Positions 25,546-36,364 of a DNA stretch of 64,000 nt are shown piece after piece; the stretch's first letter is position 1; each line of letters starts with the position of its first letter. The stretch is from Enoplolaimus lenunculus (taxonomy: Eukaryota > Nematoda > Enoplea > Enoplida > Thoracostomopsidae). The notes under the pieces are model-generated. The model saw only the letters and a program-made list of their open reading frames with translations. It did not search any database and was not told where the DNA came from. Both the position numbers and the translations under genes were made by a program. The stretch lies in assembly GCA_030248215.1 (NCBI GenBank), contig JASANG010000987.1, positions 62,001 to 126,000 on the forward strand. The letters run 5' to 3'.

Positions 25546-25830
25546 CGTATTCTCAAATATGAGTAGCACCTATCACCAATTGGTGATAGGTCCTGTAACT
25601 TTGGAACCAGCGCATGGTGAGGTTTGAAATTCAGCACATTGTTCGCGTTTGATTTTCTCTACTTCTGTACCAATTTTGAGATGTGCAATTGCAGATGTTC
25701 GTCAGTTTGAAAACCTACCGCTAATTGGTGATAGGTGTTATACGGATTCGATAATATGGGCCCTGGGCCTGTATACGGCATCTGCTACCAGTTAATGATA
25801 AGTCTTGTAGCTTTCAAATCTGTGAATGGT
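25546..25830. mobile_element. Family L MITE and adjoining partial copy
   Basis: CCGTATTCTCAAATATGAGT then AGCACCTATCACCAATTGG at the left, and CTAATTGGTGATAGGTGTTA at about 25725-25745. A second partial copy (CTGCTACCAGTTAATGATAA) follows at 25780. Confidence 0.5.
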
Positions 25831-25917
25831 GAGGTTCGAAATTTAGCGCTTTTTTTGCAAATATGCGGGGCTGCCTTTGTGCGCGGGGGAACCTTCCTCG
25901 TCTACTATGATTTGCTA

Positions 25918-26126
25918 CACTGCAAAAAATGGTGAGTCAAATTGACTCTCTCCGAAACAGGCTTTACGGGACTACACAAATTGAGTCAAATTCGACTCCT
26001 ACAGAGTCAAACATGCTTCTCAGTGAGTCAAATTTGACTCAGGCGGAGTCGAATCTGACTCAGTTTGTGTAGTCCCGCAGAGCGTATTTCGGAGGGAGTC
26101 AATTTGACTCACCATTTTTTGCAGTT
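25918..26126. mobile_element. Family E MITE with TA flanks
   Basis: CACTGCAAAAAATGGTGAGT to ACTCACCATTTTTTGCAG, flanked by TA on each side. About 208 bp, nearly a complete fold-back. Confidence 0.8.
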
Positions 26127-26298
26127 TACTGACGTCAATAAGATTTTACTTCGGCAATAAAACATAGATTGAAATAATAACAACAGATCCAGTTCGTTGA
26201 AAAGTCTTCAACTTTGAAACCTGGTCGTACATTTATTTACTTTAAGACTTGAACTACAGTTTTATTGCATGTGACATTAAGAGTGCCAATTAAAAGTA

Positions 26299-26485
26299 CA
26301 TTGTAAAAAATGTTGAGTCAAATTGACTCTCTTCGAATTAGGCTCTACGAGACTACACAAACTTAGTCAAATTCGACTCCACCAGAGTCAAATTAAACTC
26401 ACTGAGTCGCACGTTTGACTCTGACGGAGTCGAATTTGACTCAGTTTGTGTAGTCCCGTAAAGCCTATTTCGAAGAGAGCATATT
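26299..26485. mobile_element. Family E MITE, right end lost
   Basis: Left end CATTGTAAAAAATGTTGAGT intact, both GAGTC palindromes present, but the sequence diverges after GCCTATTTCGAAGAGAGC. Confidence 0.7.
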
Positions 26486-26550
26486 TGGAAACCCCTATAA
26501 AACGCACCATTTAACACTACAGAAGACAAGGGTACAACTTGGACGGCACA

Positions 26551-26693
26551 ATATCAGGGGCGGAACGTTTTTCTGTGGAAATAGAATTGAGTAAGCTTAG
26601 GCTTTAGACCAATTTTTTTGCTTGGCTAAGGCTTAGGCTTAGACTTAGGAATATGCTTATAATACTGTTCCGCCCCTGTTCTTTACATTGGCC
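26551..26693. mobile_element. Family A MITE, left end truncated
   Basis: Starts within the left repeat (ATCAGGGGCGGAACG) and runs through a short TTAGGC core to the intact right end CCGCCCCTGTTCTTTACATT GGCC. Confidence 0.7.
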
Positions 26694-26845
26694 ACTTGGA
26701 CGATAGGAGAAATATATCTTTCCGAAATTCCATTTATAAACGACATTAAATGCCCTTTTACCTGAATGTTGGCCTAAACCCTGCCAAAATGAAAGCCGTT
26801 TGTGCAGTAAAATGATTAGCATTTGCTTGAGTTGGGTGGTCCTAG

Positions 26846-27020
26846 CGCCGTCCCAGTTTCTGCTGGCTCTGTAAAAGAGTAGGCTTACATTCTAGACTAC
26901 ATTTTTTGCTCAATCTTAGGCTTAGGATTAGACTAACGCTTAGGAACACATTTTTGCAACGCTTAGGCATACGGTTAGGCTTAAGAATATCTACTGTTAC
27001 GGCCGTAAAAGTAACATTGG
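26846..27020. mobile_element. Degenerate family C element
   Basis: Inverse orientation: GTAAAAGAGTAGGCTTACAT, then TTAGGC motifs, AACACATTTTTGCAACGC, and the end CGGCCGTAAAAGTAACATTG, a decayed family C terminus. Confidence 0.5.
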
Positions 27021-27464
27021 CAGAGCCGATTTGAAAACCCGTTTCAAATGGTTGATTTCACCTGATATTTGCACTAAAACCAGTGTTTCCAGCGAACAAA
27101 TGCCCGTTTTATTTCGGGGTCAGCCATTCAGAGTTTACCTTTCATTTCCGCTCTACTATAGTTGGTTTAGCTTTTTTTGTCTCTTTTCATGGTCAATAAA
27201 CGTAAGCTTAAGAACCGGAAGTGACCTTAAAGTAGTACGACCTGATTTAAAATGTCAAATTGTAACTTATATATGGTTCAAAATTTAAACGTCGTTAAAA
27301 TTTTTAAATAATTATTCGGTGTAGCGTTTAATCACTGGGGCAATTAGGAGATACGTAGACATTAAAAATCGCAAAAGTTTAATCCAGTCCACAGTCACAG
27401 GGAGACCTGTGATCTTTCCCCCGCATTTTGGTTTCTGTAGAAAAGTTGTAGCTCCAGCCGTATG
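27021..27464. other. Intergenic, no gene supported
   Basis: A TTTCCAG at about 27075 and a GTAAGC at 27204 bracket an open phase-2 stretch (QMPVLFRGQPFRVYLSF), but no partner exon, start or stop fits. Probably chance. Confidence 0.25.
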
Positions 27465-27606
27465 CCCAGGGTCGTAGCCAGCTTAGCTTGCTAGGTGGGG
27501 GCTAAAAACTTTTCAGGAGGGACATTCAAGGGTTTTTAATGACTTGCAAGCAAGGTTGAAAATTCCAACTTCCCCCCTTCTAGCCCCCCTAGGCTATGGG
27601 CCCGTG
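27465..27606. repeat. Family J repeat (CGTAGCCAGCT ends)
   Basis: CAGGGTCGTAGCCAGCTTAG at the left and CCCCTAGGCTATGGGCCCGT at the right, imperfect inverted ends. The interior is CTTTTCAGGAGGG and TTGCAAGCAAGGTTG. Confidence 0.5.
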
Positions 27607-27718
27607 TATGTGCCTTCTTAGCTAAGGACCTGAGACTAAAAACGGAATTAAGTTAAATATTTCTTAGTAAATCCTTAGTATTTCAATGACATAAAACTAA
27701 AATATGATTTAAAATTTG

Positions 27719-27793
27719 GATGGCTGCGTAGCTCAGCGGTTTGAGCAGCGGACTCGTAATCCGTCCTGTCGCATGGGTTTGAGCCACACTGCG
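27719..27793 (+). tRNA. tRNA-Thr(CGT)-like sequence, probably a pseudogene
   Basis: TAGCTCAGCGGTTTGAGC makes a perfect D arm. CGGA-CTCGTAA-TCCG makes an anticodon arm with CGT. GGGTTTGAGCC is a B-box-like T loop. The acceptor stem (GGCTGCG) and T stem pair poorly with their partners, so this is likely a decayed tRNA or tRNA-derived repeat. It is not one of the six SINE copies. Confidence 0.35.
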
Positions 27794-27854
27794 CAAAATG
27801 TGCGTGAAGGTCTCTATATGATACTACTTTACCGTAGAAAGACTTTAATAACTG

Positions 27855-28061
27855 CACTGCAAAAATGGTGAGTCAAATTGACTCTCTCCAAAATAGACTG
27901 TACGGGACTGTACAAACTGAGTCAAATTCGACTCCGTCAGAATCAAATTCAACACACTGAGTCACACGCTTGACTCTCGCGGTGTCGAATTTGGCTTAGT
28001 TTGTGTATTCCCGTAGAGCCTATTTCTGATACAGTCAATCTGACGCATCATTTTTGCAGTG
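27855..28061. mobile_element. Family E MITE
   Basis: CACTGCAAAAATGGTGAGTC to CATCATTTTTGCAGTG, internal GAGTCAAATTCGACTC. More diverged in the right half. Confidence 0.7.
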
Positions 28062-28973
28062 TGACAGGGTGTAAATACGGCTGAAAAATACCCAGCCGAA
28101 CATCAATAAGTTTTGATGGAACTAGAATTGGGGGGTGAGAAATACCTACGCAATTATCATAATGGAGCGCCACCCCCAAACGTTGCCGCACTGCTTATCA
28201 CCGTCTTTGAAAGTGACAACTTTAATACCGACACAACATTAATATTAAAATACTTAAATGAACTACTTAAATTGCCAAAACCTCCAGCAAAAATTCTACC
28301 GCCGTTGGGATTTGAATTTTTTGCCAGGGTCATACACAGATTTTTGGGTTCGCCATGATACTTATGGTAAAACGAACCATCATTCGATCAGTAACGCATT
28401 CCTAATATGGTTGAGCATCGTCTGTTGTTCGTTAGCCAAATTCATTCCGGGTAAAAAATCACAAATTTGTACCCACACTTTGAAAATCGTTACAAACCCA
28501 TGCGTCAAAGATTTCGTTACCCGACCCGCGTTTACCGATGGGTTCCTGCGGATCGCGTCCATCCGCATTCTGAAAATTGTTGCCAGCGGTGTAAATCCCG
28601 TCACAGATTGCTCAGCCAGCCCGCGTTTACCCGTGGGTTCCTGTGGGTCGTGATCAACTGTGATCACAATTGATAAATATTTTCAAGTAGTTGTATTATT
28701 TGCGCAGTGACGGGCAAAATATCAAACTGTTACAAACGTAAGCCAATGGCTGGCCCAGGGGTCGATGCATGGTGCACAAAGTAAGCCAATGGCTGGCCGA
28801 GAGGTCGATAAATGGTACACTCCCATTGGTTGTTAATGAAGCTTTTTAATATCGTCCAATAAGATGGTAAACAAAATTTAGGCCTCCGCCGAAATTAACA
28901 ATTTCAGCCAATTAAAATATATATTTCAAAAAGTGAAACTTTAGAAGAAAATCTAAAAAACGGTATTTTGCTA
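28062..28973. other. Intergenic, two short duplications
   Basis: A related pair CCGCGTTTACCGATGGGTTC and CCGCGTTTACCCGTGGGTTC (about 28526 and 28620), and a 46-bp tandem pair with GTAAGCCAATGGCTGGCC (28739, 28786). An 81-codon frame at 28116-28358 has an ATG but no other support. Confidence 0.35.
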
Positions 28974-29183
28974 CACTGCAAAAAATGGTGAGTCAAATTG
29001 ACTCTCTCCGAAGTAGGCTCTACGGGACTATACAAACTGAACCAAATTCGACTCCAATAGAATCAAATTTGACTCGCTAACTCGCACGTTTGACTCTGGC
29101 GGAGTCGAATATTGACTCAGTTTGTGTAGTCCCGTAGAGCCTATTTCGGAGGGAGTCAATTTGACTCACCATTTTTTGCAGTG
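28974..29183. mobile_element. Family E MITE, near-consensus, TA flanks
   Basis: CACTGCAAAAAATGGTGAGT to ACTCACCATTTTTTGCAGTG, with TA immediately on both sides. Useful as a type copy for the family. Confidence 0.8.
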
Positions 29184-30172
29184 TAGAAATGCGTCTTGCA
29201 ATACAAACGCCTACTCAAATACCCGTACGAAACATTTTTGCGTTATCTTTAACTTGCAACCGACATCTTTTAACCGGTGTTCAATTTCTGCTATAAATCT
29301 AAACCTGTAGGGATTTCGAAAGCATTCACTACGTGGATCGACGGGGGCGGGGCACTCGGGCCATGCTACTTCAACACGAATTAAAAACACCATTTTGTAT
29401 TAAAGTTTAATACTAAAATTGTGTTTGGCTTTTCGTTCGCGAGTTTGTATTCCACTATTGCGAATCCATCACGCATCCCGTCCGTCAGAAACTTTTGGAT
29501 CCACCACCGTTCCCCAGCTGTGCAGGGCCGTAGCCAGCTCACATTGCTATGAGGGGCTAGAAATTATTTAGCAGGGGAATATAAGGGTTTGTTCGACTTT
29601 TACAAGCAAGGTTGTAAATATTTTACTTTGCTAAAATTTTCAAGGGGGACTGACGAACCCTCTGGCCCTTTCCCCCTTCTACGGGCCTGCAGCTGTGGTG
29701 GTTATATTGGAAGCGTTCTTACGTTATCAGGTTCGTAGCCATCGTCACATGATTTAGAAATGTTAGCTTTTGTTGGAGGGGTACAAGTGTTCTGTACCAG
29801 CTAAGCCCCCAGTCGTACCCGATCTGTCGGCACGTTTGAATGACGAAAATACCATATTTTGATTGGTTGCCAGTTGGTGCTAATCATAGTATTAAAATAT
29901 GTTTCTCGCAAGTCGAAAAAACAACAACAATCCGACCAGAAGCCAATTACAGAAACACACTGGTCAATTAACTTTTGGCAAATTGCTCGCTCCATGTGTA
30001 AATTACGCGAAATACCAGCAATGCTCCCTAGGAAATTAGTTGGGCGTCTCGAAGGGCGTTCTTAGCCAGGGGGGATTCAGGTGTCGAAAACGTCCCCTTT
30101 TTGAGTTTTGTTCAACCATTTTTGTACACGGTATATAAGTTTGCAACAGGTCATCTCCCCGTTAGTTATTTT
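29184..30172. other. Intergenic with a family J repeat at 29526-29694
   Basis: The J copy starts GGGCCGTAGCCAGCTCACAT and ends CTACGGGCCTGC. A 68-codon frame at 29859-30065 (KSKKQQQSDQKPITETHW) could follow a GTTGCCAG acceptor, but nothing joins to it. No gene called. Confidence 0.35.
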
Positions 30173-30360
30173 GGACTATGTAAAGATCAGGGGCGGAATG
30201 TTTTTTTGTGCGACTAGGACAGAGTAAGCTAAAGCTTTAGACTATTTTGTGCTTGGCTTAGGCTTAGGCTTACGTTTAGGAACAAACTCATTCTTACGCT
30301 TTGGCTTATGCTTAGGAATATGCTTATAATGCTGTTCCGACCCTGTTCTTTACATTGGCC
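30173..30360. mobile_element. Family A MITE with perfect 8-bp target duplication
   Basis: GGACTATGTAAAGATCAGGG to CCCTGTTCTTTACATTGGCC; flanks GTTATTTT at 30165-30172 and again at 30361-30368. Confidence 0.85.
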
Positions 30361-31902
30361 GTTATTTTTGTAGAACGTATCCCACCTTTTCCAAAATCCA
30401 CGCTCAAGCAATGACCCTCTCTGATATAAGATTCCTACAAACTGGTGCCAATATGCATGTTGTGAGTAAACTCGTGTCTGCTCAGTTAGTTTGTGTGTTC
30501 GAAAATCCATTGTTCAAGAATGTTTAGAATTTGGAATATCTATTTACGGATAAAATTTTATTCCTGTGCGTAAAATAAACTGTCTTTTATTTAAGAAATA
30601 ATGTCTGAAATTTAAGACGATTATGGCTTATACCGGCTTCTGACATATATGTCTTGAATTCCAGACTTTTATTTCTGAAAATTTTCAGGAAAATGGGTCT
30701 GAAATTTTTTGTGCTTAAAACTCTAAAATTTACAACGTCGTTTGATGAACGGTTAAATAAATGTCTGAAATATAAGACACATTTGTTTGAAATACAAGAC
30801 AAGACAAAAGTTTGCCACGAAAACAACTCCAAAATTCGGCCAGAGCGCCACGAAATACCTTACTTTAAGATACGTCCAAGACGTAAACTTTAGGTTAAAC
30901 AGAGCGTTCGCTCAACCCCAAAATATCTTTGAAATTCGATTATTTATATATGCCCTTAAGAATATAAACAGAAAAACCTTTTTTACACACATTATAACAA
31001 AATTAGGGTTCAATACATTAAAACAACTATTTCTTGAAAGGAAGAAATTTATGTTTATAAAATGGCAATAGTAATTTCTTGAAAGACATTTATGTTGTAA
31101 CCATTTCAGACACAAATTTCTAAGCTATTTAAGGCTATTAATGTCTGAAATACCGCACATTTATGTGTTGAAAATTTAAGAAAGTACGAGTCTCGATATT
31201 TCAAGATAATCTATTTTGTGTGTACAACGTGCCTGAGCTATTCACATTTTGTTTTATAAACTCAAAATGAAACAAATGCCTACAGTATCGAGTCATTCCG
31301 ATATAAACCCTTTTAATCGTTTATCGGCATATTAATTTGATATTCTTTCCCTTAGTTCAAACCCTTCTAAATTTTAGCACACAAAGAAGACAAGCGAAGC
31401 GTATCTAATGATATAGCGAATATACAATCAAGTATCCCCTGACTCAGGAATGATATATTAATATTTTATATACATTTTGGTTGCAGAGTTTTCTCAAATC
31501 AAGCCAGCGTTCAAACCTTAGATGACCGAACCTACAGGGGATTATTGTTAGGTGGGACAAGTATAATTCACAGGGGGGCAGGAAAAAATTCTCTGAACTG
31601 TTTATATGCTGTTTTGTCTGATCCACGGTGGGGCGAAGATGTTTACAACGAGCGTAGCCCCCGTTAACTCTAATGTAGCTGCAACGTTGACAGATCGGAA
31701 TTTGCAAAGGATAAATATAACCAAAAGTAGAACACGAATATGGTGTTTTTCGGGTTTGTTTGACTGTTTTTGCTGCGGTTGGAACCTGTTTTAAGCATTA
31801 TATTAAAATTGGATTTAAGCTAAAGTAATTGCAAAAACGTACCAATTCTGAATGATGCATATGGTCAATTTGAAACTAAAAAAACTATTATATAAAACAC
31901 TT
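30361..31902. other. Intergenic; degenerate TGTCTGAAATTTAAGAC repeats
   Basis: Motifs like ATGTCTGAAATTTAAGAC recur at about 30600, 30760 and 31139, and CTTGAAAG repeats near 31035 and 31078. At 31481-31667 a TTGCAG acceptor is followed by 59 open codons (VFSNQASVQTLDDRTYRG, then a stop after VYNERSPR), a weak terminal-exon candidate. Confidence 0.3.
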
Positions 31903-32110
31903 GGCTAATGTAAAGAACATGGGCGGAACAGTATTATAAGCATATTCCTAAGCTAAGTCTAAGCCTAAGCTTAAGCCTAAGCCTATTCGTAACAATGAGT
32001 ATATTCCTAAACCTAAGCCTAAGCCAAACACAAAAAATTAGCCTAAAGCCTAAGCGTACTGCATTCTAGTCCCGCAGAAAAACGTTGCGCCCCTGATCTT
32101 TACATGGGCC
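31903..32110. mobile_element. Family A MITE, CCTAAG orientation
   Basis: GGCTAATGTAAAGAACATGG to CCCCTGATCTTTACATGGGC C, core CCTAAG. Flanks AAACACTT and TAACGCTT match at six of eight bases. Confidence 0.75.
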
Positions 32111-32511
32111 TAACGCTTGCAAGCCAGGCCTAAATGATTGACCGCCTTATTACGGATCAGAGATGGACTGGACACCTGGCCCACATAGCAACTGCCCGGT
32201 AAGCTGGTTGACATTTGCGCAGCAGAGATTAAAGTTGAAATTTTGCATTAAAATTTAGCAATAAAATTGCGTTGAATATAAACGCCATTTTACAAGCTAC
32301 AGATCTGAAGCAGATGATAAATCTTGCGTTTCGAGTTGTATGCAGAGGCGAATCTGGCGTGCGGATGAACTCGTCCTGCGATTCCTGTTCGGGGAGAAAA
32401 TTTTGCAATGCCAATTGTTCATTTGGTCAATCTCAATGTGGCTTTTCGATGAAGGTTGAAAAACATGGCGGGAACGCAACTCGAGTTTGCAATATTTTTT
32501 TACGGCTGAAG
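32111..32511. other. Intergenic, Cys-rich frame but no gene support
   Basis: A frame on the plus strand includes NSSCDSCSGRKFCNANCSFG, but no splice sites or start of the right phase were found. The opposite strand is also open, which argues for chance. Confidence 0.2.
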
Positions 32512-33361
32512 GTTGCGCTATACTTTTGTTGACGTGCGGTGCTGTCCGATGACGTCCGTCACACGCACGGCGCCGTCCATCACCGTGCGTCAACAGTACG
32601 GCGCTGGCCGTCACAGTTCACGTACGATAGCGTATGGTGACGAACGGTGACGGACGGCGACGTACGGGTGACGGGCGGCGACGTACGGGTGACGGGCGGC
32701 GACGTACGGGTGACGGGCGGCGACGTACGGGTGACGGGCGGCGACGTACGGGTGACGGACGGCGACGTACGGGTAACGGACGGCCACGGACGGCGACGTA
32801 CGGGTGACGGACGGCGACGTACGGGTGACGGACGGCCACGGACGGCGACGTACGGGTGACGGACGGCGACGTACGGGTGACGGGCGGCGACGTACGGGTG
32901 ACGGGCGGCGACGTACGGGTGACGGACGGCGACGTACGGGTGACGGACGGCCACGGACGGCGACGTACGGGTGACGGACGGCGACGTACGGGTAAGGGAT
33001 GGCCACGGACGGCGACGTACGGGTGACGGACGGCCACGGACGGCGACGTACGGGTGACGGACGGCCACGGACGGCGACGTACGGGTGACGGACGGCGACG
33101 TACGGGTGACGGACGGCGACGTACGGGTGACGGACGGCGACGTACGGGTGACGGACGGCGACGTAAGGGTGACGGACGGCGACGTACGGGTGACGGACGT
33201 CGCTGTACGAGTGACGGACGTCGCAGTACGAGTGACGGACGTCGCAGTACGAGTGACGGACGTCGCTGTACGAGTGACGCACGGTGACGGACGGCCCCGG
33301 ACTGTGACGGACGGTAGCGTACGGGTGACGGACGGCGCCGGACGTCAACTATAGCGCATCC
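32512..33361. mobile_element. Large family F element with 21-bp CpG-rich array
   Basis: Left end GGTTGCGCTATACTTTTGTT then GACGTGCGGTG. Right end, read inversely, GGATGCGCTATAGTTGACGT then CCGGCGCCGTCC, so it has terminal inverted repeats. Between about 32650 and 33270 lies an array of the 21-mer GTGACGGACGGCGACGTACG(G), with GGCCACGGAC variants and, at the right, GTGACGGACGTCGCTGTACG variants. Frames are open on both strands only because the unit lacks stops. CpG density is far above the surroundings. Confidence 0.8.
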
Positions 33362-33546
33362 ATTAAAGCGTGATTTATAAGCATTTGAATTTTGAAATAC
33401 TTGTTTTTACATCCTTTAATAATTGTAAAATTTGAAAAACACAAAACATTTCGTTCAAATGCTGAAAAATCATAGAACGACCGCATATTATATAAGTCTT
33501 ATACCGAACTTTGAACCAATAATTACAAATTACGTTACTATCTCTG

Positions 33547-33712
33547 TCTAGCACGTCTATAGCCAACTCACCTTGCTAGTGGTGCTGAGCATTTTTTAAG
33601 AGGGCATACAAGCGTTTTCCACAAACAAGGTTGAAAATGTTTTAGGAGGGCCAAATTGCTTCCAGAGGAGACTGAGTCCTTCTGGCCGCCCCTGCGGCTA
33701 CGGGCCTTCTAT
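33547..33712. repeat. Family J repeat
   Basis: CTATAGCCAACTCACCTTGC at the left and GCGGCTACGGGCCTTC at the right; interior AAGCGTTTTCCACAAACAAG. Confidence 0.5.
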
Positions 33713-34175
33713 GTAGACAGACTCCAGTCGGTCCATTTTAATCCCTGCTCCGTTACTGGTAAACTTGCTTACACTGTCGTTTCGGCTTAGGCTTAAGCCG
33801 AGGAACATTCTTAGGCAAATGTTATGGTTCTGAAACCAATCTTAACACCATTAACTATATTATAGATACTTTTGGAGTCCACCGACCCAGAATAAAACAC
33901 CAAAAAAAGCCTAATCTTCTTATCTGCTGCAAGTTTTATCAATGATTTATAGGCGTTGACGCCAAATAAAACATGAATAGCACTATATATAAACCTAAAC
34001 TGGTTTGGGTGTAGTACCTGCCTTTATATAAGAAACCCCGGTTTTATACACGGTTCGGGAACTTTAGTGCCTATATTCTCAAAAATTCGTAGCGGTGTGG
34101 CGTTAACTCGTCGCCGGACAACTTGAAAATCAGCAATCTGATTCGTCAATTGTTATTCATCATCAGAGTTTTAGC
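33713..34175. other. Intergenic, hexamer relic
   Basis: A small TTAGGC relic (33784-33820) and otherwise AT-rich sequence. CTTTATATAAG near 34022 resembles a TATA box on either strand, but no gene follows. Confidence 0.3.
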
Positions 34176-34390
34176 TTTAACCGTTTCTCACATGAATATT
34201 TTCAATTTCATATGAGTTGTAATTTCAAGGTAACATTCAATCCCCGGTCTCTTTGGTGGGAGACGTTTACGATTGCCAGTGAGCTACAGGAGCTTGACGG
34301 TCGAGCACGAGGGGGCTCTCAGGTCTTGTAGAGATTTTGCATTGCGCATATATGTTAGGATTGTTAAACACTGCTCACAGTGTATGTGTG
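34176..34390 (-). repeat. tRNA-derived SINE, copy 3
   Basis: Inverse orientation: shared tail near 34190-34230, B-box region about 34238-34255 degraded, then AGCTCCTGTAGCTCACTGGC and the GAGAGCCCCCTCGTGCTCGA block. Confidence 0.55.
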
Positions 34391-34579
34391 TTGCTCATAT
34401 TAGCTTTTATTCTACGTGTATATTTTGGAATTGCAGATTTCCCATTTCGCTTGTTCGCAAAAATATCGATAACTGATGATATGTGCTATACACATTTGAG
34501 AATATCAATCAAATATAAAATGTCTAAAAGGCGGCGCTGTAAAAGAAAATTTATTTAAAAATATACTGTTCCGTGCGAC

Positions 34580-34640
34580 AATACACGCGCGTTTGTGGTG
34601 CGGTGACGGACAGCGCCGGACGTCATCAACAGTATAAATC
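34580..34640. repeat. Family F fragment
   Basis: GTGCGGTGACGGACAGCGCC then GGACGTCATCAACAGTATAA, one end of a family F element. Confidence 0.5.
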
Positions 34641-34779
34641 CATCCTTACGTTAGCTCTGAAACAACTTCGCAGAAAAGCTAATCAAATCCTAGCCACACG
34701 ACGGTTCTAAGCTATTTTTAAGCCTAATTAATCCGTCATTAACGAGCCTTTGTTTTTTTTATTTTGTTTTTTTCTACTT

Positions 34780-35439
34780 TTCCTGAACAACAAAGCGCGG
34801 TTCAAGCCTAAACCTAAGCCTAAGCCTAAGCCTAAACCTAAGCATACGCCTAAGCCTAAGCCTAAGCCTAAGCCTAAACCTAAGCATACGCCTAAGCCTA
34901 AGCCTAAGCCTAAGCCTAAGCTTAAGCCTAAGCCTAAGCCTAAGCCTAAGCCTAAGCCTAAACCTAACCATACGCCTAAGCCTAAGCCTAAGCCTAAGCC
35001 TAAACCTAAGCATACGCCTAAGCCTAAGCCTAAGCCTAAGCCTAAGCCTAAGCCTAAGCCTAAACCTAAGCATACGCCTAAGCCTAAGCCTAAGCCTAAG
35101 CCTAAACCTAAGCATACGCCTAAGCCTAAGCCTAAGCCTAAGCCTAAGCCTAAGCCTAAGCCTTAGCCTAAGCCTAAGCCTAAGCCTAACCCTAAGCCTA
35201 AGCCTAAGCCTAAGCCTAAGCCTAAGCCTAAGCCTAAACCTAAGCATACGCCTAAGCCTAAGCCTAAGCCTAAGCCGAAGCCTAAACCTAAGCCTACGCC
35301 TAACCGTAAGATTGCGCCTATACCTAAGCTTAAGCATAATCCTAAGGCTAAATCTAAGCAAAAAAGTCAGTCTAAAGCTTAAACTGACTCTATTGCAGTC
35401 CTGTCGAAAAACGTTCCGGTCCTGTTCTATACATGGGCC
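34780..35439. mobile_element. Family B element with giant CCTAAG array
   Basis: The right end is intact (GACTCTATTGCAGTCCTGTC, then CCTGTTCTATACATGGGCC). The left end is degraded near 34780-34800. From about 34803 to 35300 it is almost only CCTAAG (complement TTAGGC), with CCTAAACCTAAGCATACG interruptions. CATACG marks fall at 34843, 34885, 34969, 35011, 35071, 35113 and 35245, spacings of 42, 84, 42, 60, 42 and 132, all multiples of 6, so a 42-bp higher-order unit is likely. Open frames here (KPKPKP on one strand, RLRLRL on the other) are repeat artefacts. Confidence 0.8.
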
Positions 35440-35752
35440 ATTCAGTTTATAACAGGTTTTCAAACCAGCGAAGTTGAAATGGCTACAGTTTTAAATTTTT
35501 ACGTCGTAGAATAAATTAACGTAAGAAATGTGCTTAAATTTTGACGGTTACCGTATAATAGTATTTTAAAAGATTAATTAGGAACAGCTATGTGCTAAAT
35601 TCATTCAAATACACGGCCATAAACATCGACAAGACTGCCTATGTATTGAATGAAGGTTCCGATCAATATTTTACGCCTTGGTTTCAGTTTCACCCTTAAA
35701 TCGACTCAAATTCACGTTTAAGCTGAGGCGTCTGGAGTTTACTTCAATCCTT
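35440..35752. other. Intergenic, nothing recognised
   Basis: AT-rich sequence between two family B elements; no exon or repeat signal seen. Confidence 0.3.
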
Positions 35753-35964
35753 GGCCCATGTATAGAACAGCGCCGGAACAGTAGTATAAGCATATTTCTC
35801 AGCCTAAACCTAAGCCTAAGCCTAAGCGTAAGGATGAGCTCATTCCTAAGCTTAAGCTTCAGTCTATTAGCCTAAGCCTAAGCAAAAAAAGTTAGTCTAA
35901 ATGTTAAATTGACTCTGTTACAGCCCAGCCGGAAAACGATCCGGCCCTGTTCTATACATGGGCC
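35753..35964. mobile_element. Family B MITE with perfect 8-bp target duplication
   Basis: GGCCCATGTATAGAACAGCG to CCGGCCCTGTTCTATACATG GGCC. CAATCCTT is found at 35745-35752 and 35965-35972. Short CCTAAG core and AAAAAAAGTTAGTCTAAATG spacer. Confidence 0.88.
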
Positions 35965-36213
35965 CAATCCTTATAGAAAAATTTTGAACACATGCTGCAA
36001 TTCTGGTTCATTTGTTTTCTAATTCACCAAAGTTTAAAAATAAACATTCTGGTGTGGCCATTATGATATTTTAAGTCATGAGAGGGCGGATTCAAACAAC
36101 ATAGTCGATCCCGCGAGACTAGGATCAATCATACCTTGAATTTTTGAACTTTTGACCAGTGCAAATCAAATTTCAATTTTTACCTAAACTTTGCCTTCAA
36201 ATCTTTCGCTGTT

Positions 36214-36364
36214 GGATCGTTTTATGGCGGCCCTATAATAGAGTCAGTTTAAGCTTTAGACTATTTTTTTGCTTAGGCTTAAGCTAATGAATAGGCTCAT
36301 CTGGCTTAGGCTTAGCTTAGGAATATGCGTACACTACTGTTCCGGCCCTGTTCTATACATGGGC
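36214..36364. mobile_element. Family B MITE, inverse, left end degraded
   Basis: GGATCGTTTTATGGCGGCCC, TTAGGC core, and right end GTTCCGGCCCTGTTCTATAC ATGGGC. The stretch 35965-36213 before it and 36365-36799 after it show no gene. Confidence 0.7.

Noticed and set aside
28113-28673. Frames of 81-131 residues on both strands
   Set aside because: They overlap in several frames, include duplicated non-coding blocks (CCGCGTTTACC) and lack splice or family support.
29859-30065. 68-codon frame with a hydrophobic start and KSKKQQQ
   Set aside because: Looks protein-like, but no ATG, partner exon or similarity; frames of this length are common by chance in this window.
32229-32532. Cys-rich exon (SCDSCSGRKFCNANC)
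   Set aside because: No matching splice sites or start; the opposite strand is equally open.
32580-33354. Long Arg/Pro-rich and Asp/Gly-rich open frames on both strands
   Set aside because: They are the 21-bp F repeat read in several frames; the unit has no stop and its length is a multiple of three.
34015-34035. TATA box (CTTTATATAAG)
   Set aside because: No start codon or exon of any supported gene lies downstream on either strand.
34750-35463. KPKPKP and RLRLRL proteins of 138 and 229 residues
   Set aside because: Pure translation of the CCTAAG hexamer array; both strands are open.
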